A stretch of 64,000 nt of DNA from positions 744,001 through 808,000 of the forward strand of contig NSJX01000006.1 of assembly GCA_002286715.1 (NCBI GenBank), in the 5' to 3' direction. The notes beneath the pieces are model-generated. The model made no database searches, had not been told where the DNA came from, and saw only the letters and a program-made list of their open reading frames with translations. This document shows, in pieces, positions 46,383-57,855 of the stretch. The translations under genes were made by a program, and so were the position numbers. This stretch comes from Dentipellis sp. KUC8613 (Eukaryota; Basidiomycota; Agaricomycetes; Russulales; Hericiaceae). Each line of letters starts with the position of its first letter. Position 1 is the stretch's first letter.

Positions 46383-49274
46383 CTACGATATCGCTATAAT
46401 ATCACAAACTATGTTCCACAGTTTGACGATCCAGTCTTCAGACACCACCACGGCCGCCTTTTTACGCTCCTCCTCCGTCTTTAGATGTCTCTCCGCCAAC
46501 TCATCCCGCTTCGCCACCTCTCCAACGTTATGGTATAACACAGACATCAAGTATTGCACGTCGGCCAACGACCGGAACATCTCCAAAGTCCGATAATCCG
46601 ATTCGGCTATCTCAAGGTAGGGCAGCGCTTCGCGAATGGACTCTTGTGAACGGCTCCCCGCAGCGATGATGCACCGGGCAAGGGTGAAGCACGCGAGAGC
46701 CCGTTGTTCGAGATTGTCTCCGTCGATAATCTATGCCACGCGACCAGCCGCCGACGTCAGATCCGCCCGATCCACAATCTCGATGGACATACCTGCGGCA
46801 TGATCTCCTCGAGGATCCTTCGACTCCGCTTCGTCATCCCGAACTCGAGACCCACATCGGCGAGCAGAATGATTCCCGTTCGGTAGGAACCATAGCGACA
46901 CTGGAATTCAGAATGCCATAGAGCTTTTAGGAGTTGCTCGATGGAGAGCATAGCCTGATCCACTTGCTGTGGGCCCAGTCAGAACTGAAACACGGTGAAG
47001 CAGCCAGCCGACCAACCTTCAATTGCATCACCTCGTACAAAGGGTCTCTTATGATCGATGCTAGCGGCACATTCGTGTCGAAGAAATACTCTCTGGGGTG
47101 GAAGGGCCCCGATGGCCGACGAGGTCTCAGAAACTCGGCGAACTGGCGGTCCTGTCCCCTGCGGTGGAACAAAAGATCAGATCTGAGACATGGCATCGCG
47201 TGGCTTCCCCGCAACGGACCGTCTGCTGGCCCTCAGGACGAGTATATGCCATATTTGGAGTGCCCACTGGTTGAGGTCGCCCACGCTCAACTCGCGCCAG
47301 ACGTCCGGCTCGAGCAGCATGGCGATCGCTTCCTGGTATTTGCCTTGCCTGGCGCGCTGTGGTCCGGCAACTCAGTGACGAAGTGAGACATCGCCCGATT
47401 AATGAATGGACTAACCCTGTATGCACGGTTGAGGTCGACACTCATGGCAATGTTATCACCTCCGGGGCCATCGGCGAAGGCGGTTACGATGTTCTCCTCG
47501 ATCTCGGCCAATTTCTCACACCCTATTAACATCCTTCAGAATACCGGAATTCAATGAGTATTCTATGACTTACCGGCCGCACTCCATACTATCGATTGAA
47601 CGGCGTGCTGGCTCCACTGAGTAGCACTTTCCGGTATGTGGCCTTGAACGTCGGTCCAATGGTCGTACAGGGCAATTGCCTGCACGATTTTCTCAAACGC
47701 GGCACTCAGCGGCTGTTCCTGCACACACTGTCAACCACGACGGCGGAAGTAAGCAGTACTTCAAACACACATTAGACACCCTCATGAGCTTCTCGACGTC
47801 AAACAAAACTTCTAACGGATGGAGGCCGGGTTGGATGTCATTCAGAATTTGTCGTTGTCCCTTGCGTTTCGGGGGGAGTCGATGTAAAAGGCTAAGGAAA
47901 GGTATTAGGCGCACAGGCGCTGTGAAACAAATGGAGGGCCCACCTTTGGCAATGTTGCAGGGTTTCTGTGTCACTAGCCGTCCGTGAAACTTCGATGCCT
48001 TCCAGCAGAAACTCAACAAAAAGCTCCGGTAAGCGGGAAGCCATCGGATGACGTCTGACGACCCACCTTGCGCGCCGCCTCATACTCATGGTTCAGGTAG
48101 TGCATACGTGAGAGGTTGAGCAAAGCATGCTGACGCACGCCGCTGAAGAGTAAATGAACAACCAGCATCCCGTTATATATTAGCAATACCCACGAGTCGT
48201 TTCCGTCATGGAAGTGCTGCTCGAAGAATTGTCGAACATTCTCTGAGGCGGCGTTCATATCGGCGACTTTCAAGGCATTCTCAAACCTGCGTCTGGTCAG
48301 CAAGTGCATTCCTGCGGCGACATGTGGGAGTCACCTTGTGTATGGCTGAGGCACAGCCGTTTGGAACTCGTCCGAATGGGTTTTGAGCAGGACATTATCT
48401 TTTCGCGGTTCGTGAGGCACTCCGAGCGGGGAAAGAAATGATCGAAATTTACCGTAGGTTATGAGATCTCGGAGGGGGCGCTCATACCCCGCTACTGACG
48501 GCCCTTCAAGCCAGGCGCGATAATCCAATCGAAGCTTCGTGACTCCTTTGTATGACAGCTTGATGAAGGACACGAAGCATCGCCTGCAGAAGTACCCTAG
48601 AAGTGACCGGCGAGCCTAACAAATCAGGCAAACAGCGTGAGCCGCAATGCAGCGGCTAAAGTGAGCTGATGGTGACATACAAATACAGGCTGTTGTTCTG
48701 GATTTAGTCAATACAGCAGATAATTATGGTGTACTCTTACATGTGGGCCCTTTGTATCAACAAAAAGGTACGAGATTCCTGGGGAGCGAATAGTTTCGAT
48801 GACGAGAGCCTTGAGGCAAATGAGCCGCTAATGCTCACCGTGCATGAAGTTGGTCATGTGGTCGACGGACACAAAGTCCATGTACTACGGATGGCATTTA
48901 AAAATCCTCCCTCACACACACTGGAATGACATGCACTCACCACGGGTCCTAATGACTCGATCAGCGTCTTCGCGCCCTCACCGTCGGAATACCGTGCTGT
49001 CCGGATAACACCCACCAGTTGCGCGTACGGCGTCGGCGGGTTTACCTGCCGACATCACCCCATGCGTTCTGTGGCTCACATCACGAACAATTCACCCACG
49101 CACCTCCACAACTTCATGTAGTATCATCTGATACACGTCCATAAGGAACACCGGATGGAAGAGCTTGCGTGGATAGTGTTTGTATACTAGCATAATGATC
49201 ATCAGCAAACTGATATGGTGTGGCCTAAGCGTGTGGGCCGTGGGTGGGGGGTCTGGAGATTCCATGGTGGGCAC
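46383..49274 (-). CDS. APC5: Anaphase-promoting complex subunit 5 (Apc5)
   Basis: Many short exons. The start is ATG 49274, or the in-frame ATG at 49265 (MESPDPPPTAHTLRPHHISL). The N-terminal block LRPHHISLLMIIMLVYKHY matches the conserved opening of Apc5. The middle holds helical repeats such as SGVRQHALLNLSRMHYLNHE and a 'V...TARYSDGEGAKTLIESLG' segment. The end has TPR-like pairs (LADVGLEFGMTKRSRRILEE, MEMFRSLADVQYLMSVLYHN, AKRDELAERHLKTEEERKKA) and a stop at 46385-46383. Apc5 is a TPR scaffold in the platform of the APC/C, the ubiquitin ligase that triggers anaphase. It is divergent from NOC3, with 246 bp between start codons. Exact exon borders were not worked out. Confidence 0.85.
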
Positions 49275-49520
49275 AACGCAGATAGAGCGAAGCGGTCATG
49301 AAAGTGTGAGTCTTGCGGCTCTGAGCAGTTGAGCGCAAGAAACGCGAGCCGCGTGTGGTGAACAAACGCGTCGCTTGACGCGCGCGCGCGCATTGAAAGT
49401 ACCAGCGTGGGAAACACTGTCCCGATCGATCTCGCGTGCCGGCGCCAATATTTTCTGTTTCGTAGCTCGTGTCTAGCACACCCACCGGCCTTAGCGACAC
49501 TCCTCCATCTACTCTGCACC
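49275..49520. promoter_or_regulatory. Divergent promoter, APC5 / NOC3
   Basis: A 246-bp spacer between start codons with a (CG) dinucleotide run at 49379-49391 and no TATA box. Confidence 0.55.
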
Positions 49521-52333
49521 ATGGCCGTAAAGACTGCCGTAAAACGGCCCTATCAGGGCAATCCAGTGCGTCTGTCGTACTTGTTCGCAAGGCTATCCGC
49601 TGATGCTTGTTACAGGGCCCATCCAAGAAACGCAAGGTCGCGCCGGGTAAAGATTCGCATGGCAAGAAAGCCAAGGGCGGAAAGGAGAAGTCAAAAGGGA
49701 AGGAGCGCGCATCTCAGCGTCCCACGATTCCCATCCCCAACCAGGGAGATGAGTATGAACCTGAGCTGTCTGACCAGGATCTGGACCTGCTCGAGGAGTA
49801 TGGCACCCAGGCATCATTCCTGGGTCGTTTGGACGAAAAGGGGATCGCCAGGTACGCCCGTGCGTTTGTCTAATATAACATGCGGGAAACACAACGTGCT
49901 TTTCAGGAGTAAGGCAGAACAGGACCGCCTGCATAGGATGAACAAGCCTGTTCGGAAGGCTGTTGAAGACGACCTGCCATCTATCAATTCGCATTCAAGC
50001 GACGAAGATGACGACGATGCCTGGGACTCCAACATGGAGGACAATTTCTCTCAATTCGGCTCCGACGATGATGAAGACGATATATCTGATGCGGGACCCT
50101 CGAGTCGGGGGCGACAGGACTGGGATGCTGACGCGGAAATGCCCTACGAGACTGTGCCTCGCAAACGTCGGGCGTCGTGGGATCGTTCCGACGAAGACAA
50201 AGCCGTGGACCGCCTGCCCATCAAGCTCGCTGACGGTCGGATACAGAAAACAGGCGAGAAAATTCTGTTGCAGGCGGAAGATGCAGACGAGAGCGAAGAG
50301 GAAGAGGAAATTCACATGGAGGCACCGGAGCCGCCGCGCAGGGAAGACATTTCGACGGGCGCGCGTTTTGGGCGCCTCGCCGTCGTTGATGTCATCGCAA
50401 ACAAGTCGCGTAAACTTAGACTGCAGGGCGCAAAGGAGCAAATAGCGGGGATCTGTCAGGAGATTGTTGCCGACCCGGAGAACAGCGTGCGTTGTCATTT
50501 TGCCTGTCTGCACTTCATTATGCTCATCGCCCATCGCCCATCGCAGCTCGGCCTGTTGCGGCGTTTGCATTCGTTCGCCCTGGCGGAAATTTCAACAGCC
50601 ACACATCCCGAGCCTGTAGCTAATGATCCGGTCATCCGGAAGTTGGCTATCCTTTCGCAATTAGCCGTTTTCAAGGACATCATACCAGGATACCGGATAC
50701 GCGCTTTGACCGATCTCGAAAAGGCCGAAAAAGTAAGCCAGATTGTGTCGCGTCAGCGAGAATGGGAACAGGGACTCGTTGGGGTATATCAATCGTACCT
50801 GCGGCTGCTGGAAAAGGAAATCAAAGGTGCGGAGTGATGGTGTGAACGTCGTGTTTCTCGACTGAAGAATGCAGGACACCAGACAAAACAGATCTTGCGG
50901 AGACTGCTCTTCGGTGTATGTGCACGCTGCTCACAGACGTCACCCACTTCAATTTCCGCGTGAATTTGATGGGTGTGGTCGTCGCGCGGCTCAGCCGCCG
51001 GTCCTGGGACGAGGTTTGCGTTTGTGGTTACATTGCATCGCATTGGAAGACTGACATGTTGATTAGTTGTCCGACCTGTGCTTGAACACTTTGATATCTG
51101 TGCTGCGTTCCGATGAGACTGGTCTCGCATCACTCGAAGTCGTGCGCCTGCTCAATCGGATGGTGAAGGAGCGCAAATTCAGGATGCACCCCGATGTGCT
51201 GACCTGCCTGCTCTATCTTCGGCTCAAGACCGAATTGGGCGTTCGTGCTTCTCAGGCTACTGTCGAGCGGTTGGACACCAAGGCAAAGAAGAGCAAGAAA
51301 CCGAAGAAAGGGGAGGCCGTGCATCTGAGCAAAAAGGCCAAAAAGGCACGCAAGGAGAACAAGGAGATCGAAAAGGAGATGAAGGAAGCCGAAGCCGACA
51401 TTGACAGAGAGGAGCGCGCCGCGAACGTACGAATGTTTTCATGCCGGCTCCGTGACACGATCTGACGCATTTGTCGTCATGCTAGCAAACCGAGACGCTC
51501 AAGCTTGTCTTTGTGCTGTACTTCCGCATCCTCAAGAACCCGGTCACGACGCCACTGCTGCCCGCCGCGCTCCAGGGCATCTCCAAGTTCGCACACCTCG
51601 TCAGCATCGATTTCTTCAAGGACCTTATGACCGTGCTCAAGGATCTGATCGAGCGCGAATCTCACGATGCCGCCGACGCGGCAGACCCGCGCGCTCTCAC
51701 GTCGCACGACAGCATCCGGCACCGACTCTCCTGCATCGTTACCGCATTCGAGCTGCTCTCCGGGCAAGGTCAGTAGTCCATACACCCGCATTTTTCCCAA
51801 ATCGGGCCTCACCAACCCTACCATACCACACAGGCGAGGCGCTCAACATCGATCTCGGCGACTTCCTGATGCACCTGTACGCCATCATCCTGCCGCTCAG
51901 CCTGTCCCCGTCCATCGAGGCGCCGCCGCGCGCCGCGTCCGCGCGCACGCGCGCGCCGTCCGCGAGTGAGCTGCTCTTCCGCGCGCTCGCGCTCGCGTTC
52001 TCGCCGCACGCGACCGCAGGCGCGGCGCCGCCCTGGCGCGCCGCGGCGTTCGCGAAGCGCCTGCTCACGGCCGCGCTGCACTGGCCGCCCGCGACGGCCG
52101 TGCGCGCGCTCGAGTGCGTCGAGGGGCTCGTCGCGCGCGACACGAAGCTCGAGGCGCTGCTCTCGAGCGAGGACCGCACCGTCGACGGCGTGTACCGGCC
52201 CGACCTCGACGACCCGCAGCTCGCGAACCCGTTCGCGACGAGCCTGTACGAGCTGCAGCTGCTCCGCGAGCGCCATTTGGACGGCAGGGTGCGCGCGGCC
52301 GCCGCGCGGGTCGCGGGGCTCGCCAAGGCGTGA
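49521..52333 (+). CDS. NOC3: Nucleolar complex protein 3 (Noc3)
   Basis: Starts at ATG 49521 (MAVKTAVKRPYQ), then basic nuclear-localisation sequence (KKRKVAPGKDSHGKKAKGGK). An acidic stretch follows (SHSSDEDDDDAWDSNMEDNF). The NOC3 domain is clear: RFGRLAVVDVIANKSRKLRL, CHFACLHFIMLIAHRPSQLG, KDIIPGYRIRALTDLEKAEK, VSQIVSRQREWEQGLVGVYQ, then SYLRLLEKEIK. After an intron comes LNTLISVLRSDETGLASLEV with a Lys-rich stretch, and then a CBF/Mak21-like C-terminus (ALNIDLGDFLMHLYAIILPL, ending AARVAGLAKA, TGA 52331-52333). Noc3 works with Noc2 in pre-60S export and is also linked to replication licensing. The last 480 nt are markedly more GC-rich than the rest. Confidence 0.93.
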
Positions 52334-52739
52334 TGCGGGACGCGGACGCGGACGTGAAGACGGAACGGTGAACGGTCGCGCGCGACGATGTATTGGCTGT
52401 AGAAGGATATACAATGGCTACAGTTTTGCCGGAAATGAAGTGTTTTCAGGCTATGTCTACAAGAAAGTCCCTGGGATACAACAACAACAACTACAACAAC
52501 TACAACAGCAACAGCGGCAACGGAAGGGGGGTTAAGCAAAAAGCGACAGCGGAGAGGAAAAAAGAGTCATGAAAGGCGTAGAAAATCATTGGATATCGTG
52601 GTTGTCCATGAACGTCCGGGAAAGCAAACCCCCCTGCAATGCGCACCGGGACGCGGCGCACCGTGCCTCCTGCGGATCGCCAACTGCGGTCCTTTTCGGC
52701 CGGGCGAGCTGTATCGTACACTGCACGGTCGTCGGGGGA
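52334..52739. other. Intergenic region between convergent NOC3 and TEA-factor genes
   Basis: About 400 bp, including an imperfect CAA/CAG trinucleotide tract. Both genes end here; no other gene is seen. Confidence 0.55.
52478..52521 (+). repeat. Imperfect (ACA)n / CAA-CAG trinucleotide tract
   Basis: About 44 nt of ACA units interrupted by CTA and GCA, in the 3' flank of NOC3. It lies outside the coding sequence of both neighbours. Confidence 0.85.
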
Positions 52740-54301
52740 TCATGAGAATAGAGCGGATGGGTATGCGTAAGGGTTGCCATGGCTGGCGGCGACGGGAACC
52801 GTCAAGGGAGGTGCGGCGTTGCTCCGGGGTACTGTATACGAAAGCGTGGAGACGTCTGATGAGGACGAGGAAGAATAGCTCCCAGAGGCCGAGAGGCGGT
52901 TGAGTGTATAATTAGGCGAGGACGTCGCGGGCGGGAGCCCGTGGGTGGATGCGGGGCGCACGCGACGGTCCCGGCTGATGTCAACAAACTCGGCGGAGGG
53001 CAGCCCGTGCTGCGGCCGCTCGAGGTCGTAGACGATGAGCGCGAGCTCTTCGTTGTCGACGAGGATTTGCTGCGTGATGAAGGTAGGGACGTCTGGGCAG
53101 AGCACGTGGCAACAATGAGGCTCCCTCCTGTCACACAACTATATTTACTCACTTGCGTTTCTCCACTTGCACCGCGACAGCCACGAATCGGGCAACATGA
53201 CGGTGACCGGCTGGCCTGCACCGCCGGTGTTGGACATCGAGCACTGGAAGTTGCTGGACTCTTCCGAGTCGCAGACACCGCCGGCGTAAACGCGGGTGAC
53301 GCATTGCGCCGAGGCTGTCCAGGGGGCGGCGAATGCCAAGGTGCCCTGGAAGCCATGCAAGGTAGGTGGACTCAGTACGTCATCCAAAGTCGACAATGAC
53401 AACTTGAGGCGAATGCAGACTCGAGAGGTCGAGGAGGGCTGTGAGCGGGTCAACTGCATAAGCCGCTCGACGTCGATCGAAATGGGCTGCATGCCTTCCG
53501 CCCAGAGAGCGAGGGCGGAAATGCTGTTGTGGAAGCGCTGCAGGGAGGGCATGCTTTGGCTAGCAAAGGCATTGCTGGACACGTTGGACAACAGGAAGGA
53601 TGAGTCAAATGGTTCGGGCTCAGCCTTGACGTGCCGCATTCCGGTGGCTTCGGAGGCAGAGGGCATCGAAAGGGGGGTGAGATAGGCCTGTTCTGTAGGT
53701 GAGTGAGAGGGCTGGGGGAAGTACGATTGGGGCAAGGTGAGCTCCAAAGCGGTATTGGAGGCAGCGAGATTGAGTGGGGAGAGGACATCGCCCTGTTCCT
53801 CCTTGACGGAGAGGTCAGAGGAGACGGACTCTGGGCTGTATTGCTTGGAAGGAGCCCTGGATGGCAAGAGCCGAGTATCCTGGAATAACTCTTCTCCGCC
53901 CGCGACCAGCTGATATTCTGGAGAGGGGTGAGACGAAGGTGAGTTGTGGCTGAAGTCGAACTGACCTGGCTCGCCCTTCCACATATTGCGAAGGACCTGG
54001 ATGTGGCTGGCAACCTGCTTCTTGGAACGCTCGACGCCGGCAGCGTGGAGGTAGTCTACGAGGAACTGGTTGCGCCAGCGACTGCGACCGCGAGAGTAGG
54101 TCGCCCAGGGAGAGTCCCAGTACTGGCGGAGACCTGATTGGGGGGATAAATACGAGTGGCATGAGGGAGTCAAGAGTGGGACGGACCTTGGACGAAGACC
54201 TTCTCGACAGACTCGGGCCAGACCTCAGAGGTGCCGTCCTTGAGCATCTTGCGATGCTTGCGCTGGGGGGTGAGGGACTTGTGGGAGGGAGAGGGGGACA
54301 T
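52740..54301 (-). CDS. TEA/ATTS-domain transcription factor (Tec1/AbaA/TEAD type)
   Basis: Starts at ATG 54301 (MSPSPSHKSLTPQRKHRKML). Residues about 22-100 form a TEA domain split by one intron: EVWPESVEKVFVQ|GLRQYW, DSPWATYSRGRSRWRNQFLV, DYLHAAGVERSKKQVASHIQ, VLRNMWKGEP. The DNA-recognition helix 'RSKKQVASHIQVLRN' is intact. After it comes a Ser/Pro-rich middle with a likely acidic activation segment (SPESVSSDLSVKEEQGD), then a C-terminal beta-rich region (SRVCIRLKLSLSTLDDVLSP, GFQGTLAFAAPWTASAQCVT) that could bind a co-activator as in TEADs. The stop is at 52742-52740. Fungal TEA factors (Tec1, AbaA) control filamentous growth and sporulation through CATTCY-type sites. Targets here are unknown. 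Confidence 0.93.
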
Positions 54302-54820
54302 TGTAGATGGAGAGTAGAGGAGGAAGGGAGGAGGGAGGGACGGGGAAGTAGGGGGATGTTATATACGGAGGAAGGAGCAGAATGGGGAACCCGGAATAGC
54401 AGGAGTGGCCCGCTGATTTGGAGATAGGACCCCCCCTGTGAGATTCCATCGGGAGGTACGAATCGGGGCAGGACGCTTCCATGCACTCGCCGGCGGTGTC
54501 CTCCCCTATCCGCACAGCCCCCTTTCACCTTCCCTTTGCGGGTCGTCCTTGAGACACCACAACAGCCCACACCTGACCGATCTCTGCGGAACATCCCCCG
54601 ACCCCCGCCAGACATGGCCTCGCTGCTCACGGCTGGATCTCCACATGTCTTTTGTTCTCCGGGCGTCCTGGCCAAAATAGGCAGGTCTGCTCCGGCAGCT
54701 CGAACCCCATCCGAGGCAAAAACCTTCAGACCTCCGGACTCCCCGGCCCGCGTCTCCGAGTGCTCTCGTCACCGTCGCGCTCACGTTGCCTGTTGCATCT
54801 GCTTCCAGTGAACGTCGGCC
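54302..54820. promoter_or_regulatory. Divergent promoter region, TEA factor / VPS23
   Basis: 519 bp between start codons. The TEA-factor side is rich in AGG/AGGA on the plus strand (CT-rich on the coding strand), typical of fungal leaders. No gene inside. Confidence 0.5.
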
Positions 54821-56847
54821 ATGACTGACCCGCTCACCCTCCGTTGGCTCCGTCAGAATATCGAAAGTTACACACACCGTGACGCTGTATTCTCCGATGT
54901 CCACGACGTCCTCGCTCGCTTCCCATCTTTGCGCCCAAAGACCGACGTCTACAGTACAGTCCCTCATTCCCATCACCGCCGACCAAGCTGACCCACCCAG
55001 CAGCATACGACGACGGCCGCACACAGCTTCTGCTCCTCATACACGGCCTTCTTCCCATAACCTATCGCCAGGCTTCTTATCATATACCCATCGCCATCTG
55101 GCTCACACGCGACTATCCCAAAGAACCTCCCATTGCATACGTAGTCCCCACCGCGGACATGCTCGTCAAGCCTGGCAAGTACATGGACGTCAGCGGCCGG
55201 TCCAGCATGGAATATCTCCAAAACTGGGCAAGGAAGAGCGAGGTACGCCTTGGATGTCACCCCGATCTCGCCAGATCTGATGGCCAGTCGCCACAGGGAT
55301 GCAGTCTCTCCGCCCTCCTCGACGCTCTTCAGCTGCTCTTTTCTCAGGACCCCCCAGTGTACTCCAAGCCAAAACAGTCTCGGCCCACCCAGTCTAGGCC
55401 CGATCCCTCCACTACTCCCGACTACGCCAGACGCCCGCCTCCTCCCGTTCCGCCCGCCGACGCGTCTGCGACCCCGCCGCGCGTGTCCACGACGCCCATC
55501 GCCCACAATGATCGCCCCGCGCTACCACCCAAGCCATCCAACTCACTCCCGCTGCCCATCCTGGCTCCCGGGCCCGCCGGACCTTACCCCGCCCCAACGA
55601 ACGGTTCTTTCCCAACACCCGCCCGATATCAGAGTGTAAAATTATCAATTCATCTCTACGTGTCTCGCCATCCACTCATCTATCATCCTGACAGCCCGCA
55701 TCGCCGCCCAGGCCACCACCGCTCCCGCCCCATCCTCCCATCGCGCCCACTCAGAGCCTGCATGCTCACAACAGAAGCACTTCTGTTGGCGTTGCTTCCC
55801 CGCTGACATGGCAAGGTGCCACAACCCCATTGAGCTCCGTCCCGGACTCCTCGTCCCGGTGGTCACTGCCCCTCCACCCCCCACCGCCACCGGCGCCTAA
55901 CGCACCGGCTGTAGTACCGAGTCCTGCACACGACACATATGTCTCCTCACCTCCTTCCACGTCTCTCCCCGGGCCACCGGGCCAACCCCCGTATCCCATC
56001 CCAGCGCCCGTGCAAGCCCCGGCGCCGGTGGTGGTACAACCGCGACCTCCTGTCCCAGATCTGCTGGACGAAGACGCGTCATTAGAGCGCGCGCCGCCCG
56101 CACCCGCACCAGCACCACCACGCCCGCCGAATCCAGAGCTTCTCCAGTTACACGCGCAGGTGCACGCGAAGCTCTCCTCGGAGCTCGCGTCGCTCTCCCA
56201 GGTGATGGCCCTTGACGCCGAGCGCCTGCGCGCGCACCAGACGGACCTGCTCGCCGGCGAGCCTGCCATCCGGGACGAGATGGCGCGCCTGGAGGCCGTG
56301 CGCGACGTGTGCCGCGGCGTCGCGACGCGTCTGCGCGGCACGGTCGAGCACGCGGAGCGCAACGTCGCCGAGCTCAGGCGCAAGGGCGACCCGCCCGTCG
56401 ACGAGCTCGTCTGCTCCACGTCGATCGTCCACAACCAGTAAGTGATCCGCGACGCGTCCCAGTGCCGCTCGCTCGCTCGCTCGCCTTTGCGCGGCGCGCC
56501 TCGGTCGCGGGGAGGCACCCCCGATCGCATCGATCTGACACTTTGCCCGCCCGCGCTAGGCTCGTCGATCTCGTCGCGGACGACAACACAATAGAGGACA
56601 CGATCTACCACCTGCACCGCGCCCTGAACGCGGGCCGCATCGATCTAGACCGCTTCCTGAGGGTGCGTGCCCTCGCCTCCCTTTCCCTCCCCCGCCTTCC
56701 TTTCTGCGCACCCCACGCTGACACTGACACCCCGGGCAGACGACCCGCGTGCTCGCCGAGGAGCAGTTCATGAAGCGCGCACTGATAGAGAAGATCCAGC
56801 ACGGGCTGCCCTTGGGCTCCGCGGCGCTAAGCGCCGGCTGGTCATGA
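54821..56847 (+). CDS. VPS23: ESCRT-I subunit Vps23 (TSG101), UEV domain
   Basis: Starts at ATG 54821 (MTDPLTLRWLRQNIESYTHR). The UEV (inactive ubiquitin-conjugating) domain spans residues about 1-145. The first intron is between DVYT and YDDGRTQLLLLIHG, followed by YHIPIAIWLTRDYPKEPPIA, VVPTADMLVKPGKYMDVSGR and SSMEYLQNWARKSE. A long Pro-rich linker follows (about 55.4-56.1 kb), then a coiled coil (LLQLHAQVHAKLSSELASLS), and the C-terminal steadiness box (LVDLVADDNTIEDTIYHLHR, ALNAGRIDLDRFLR, EEQFMKRALIEKIQ), ending in LSAGWS at TGA 56845-56847. Vps23 recognises ubiquitinated cargo on endosomes and starts multivesicular-body sorting; in fungi ESCRT-I also serves pH (Rim/Pal) signalling. The coiled-coil exon is very GC-rich. 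Confidence 0.93.
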
Positions 56848-57855
56848 GGTGCCCCGGGTGCGTCCCAGCGCGGCCGGCGCGCGGCGGCGGGACGGGCGGG
56901 CGTGTCCTTTGCTTGGGCTTGTGATCGCGTGTAGGTGCATGTGCCGGGCAGGATCAGGATGGGGATGGGGGGAGCTGGAGTCTGGAGTCTGGACCGCCGT
57001 GTATACACGCTCTGCAGTACTGCATGCATGGCCATGGGGGGGATTCAGGACTGGGGCACATTCGCGCGGCGGCGACATCAGCACACCCGTGCCTAGCGGC
57101 GGGCTAGTAGCACCGTCCTCGGTGGACAGTAGTCGTCAGTAGCGCAGCGGATGTAGGTAGTAGTCCCGATCACGCTCGCCCGCTTCGATTGGTGGGCTCG
57201 AATGCGTCGTCGCACCTGGCGGCTGCCGGCCTCACATGGACACGGGTGCGTGCGCGGCGCGCAATTGGCTGGGTGCCGTGGCTATAGTGCCCGGGCGACG
57301 TAGCGTGGTGCGGCTAGCGCGTCTAGCCCGGGGAAGCGCGCTCGGAAGGGCTGCGGAGGCTCTGAATCAGGCGCGCGCGAATTCGAAGGGCGGGTCGGAT
57401 TCTGGCCCTCATCATCGCTTTTGTTTGGTGCGCACCCTCGCCCTTACTTCGCATCTTCGGATCTAGAGCGTCGAAGCGGCACCATGTCATCGTCAGATCG
57501 GGGGCAAAGATTCGATTTCAGAGTCCGGGTTCGTGTACCCGTATAGCAAGCCGTACCCAGCCAGAGGGAAATGGGGACTGTAGGGGCCATCATCATATAT
57601 GTATATACTATACAGACTCGAAAGAGCGCCATCACCCGCGCGGATAAATAAGGCAAGGCAGCAGGCTACGAACAGACAGGCGCTTCGGGCCCATCAGCTG
57701 AGAACATCGATAGTATCCAACCAAGACCGAGAACTTCACAACATAGCAGAGCGTAACAGATACAAGGAACACAGAGATGAGCAAGCAAGAGACAGATACG
57801 TATACCATTTCACATCCTCATGAGCGTCGTCACTCGTCCAGCCGCCCACCCCCCA
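56848..57855. other. Intergenic region between convergent VPS23 and SRC1 genes
   Basis: About 1 kb with no convincing gene. The left part is GC-rich and carries chance ORFs in several frames. An AT-rich spot near 57,590-57,615 (ATATATGTATATAC) is seen but no gene starts after it. Confidence 0.5.

Noticed and set aside
51739..52539. Long minus-strand frame (266 codons) antisense to NOC3, and other long frames in the same place
   Set aside because: All fall in the GC-extreme tail of NOC3, where stop codons are rare in every frame. The composition is Arg/Ala/Ser-rich with no motif, while the plus frame continues NOC3.
57590..57620. ATATATGTATATAC taken as a TATA box
   Set aside because: No gene begins after it; it lies in the spacer between two convergent genes.
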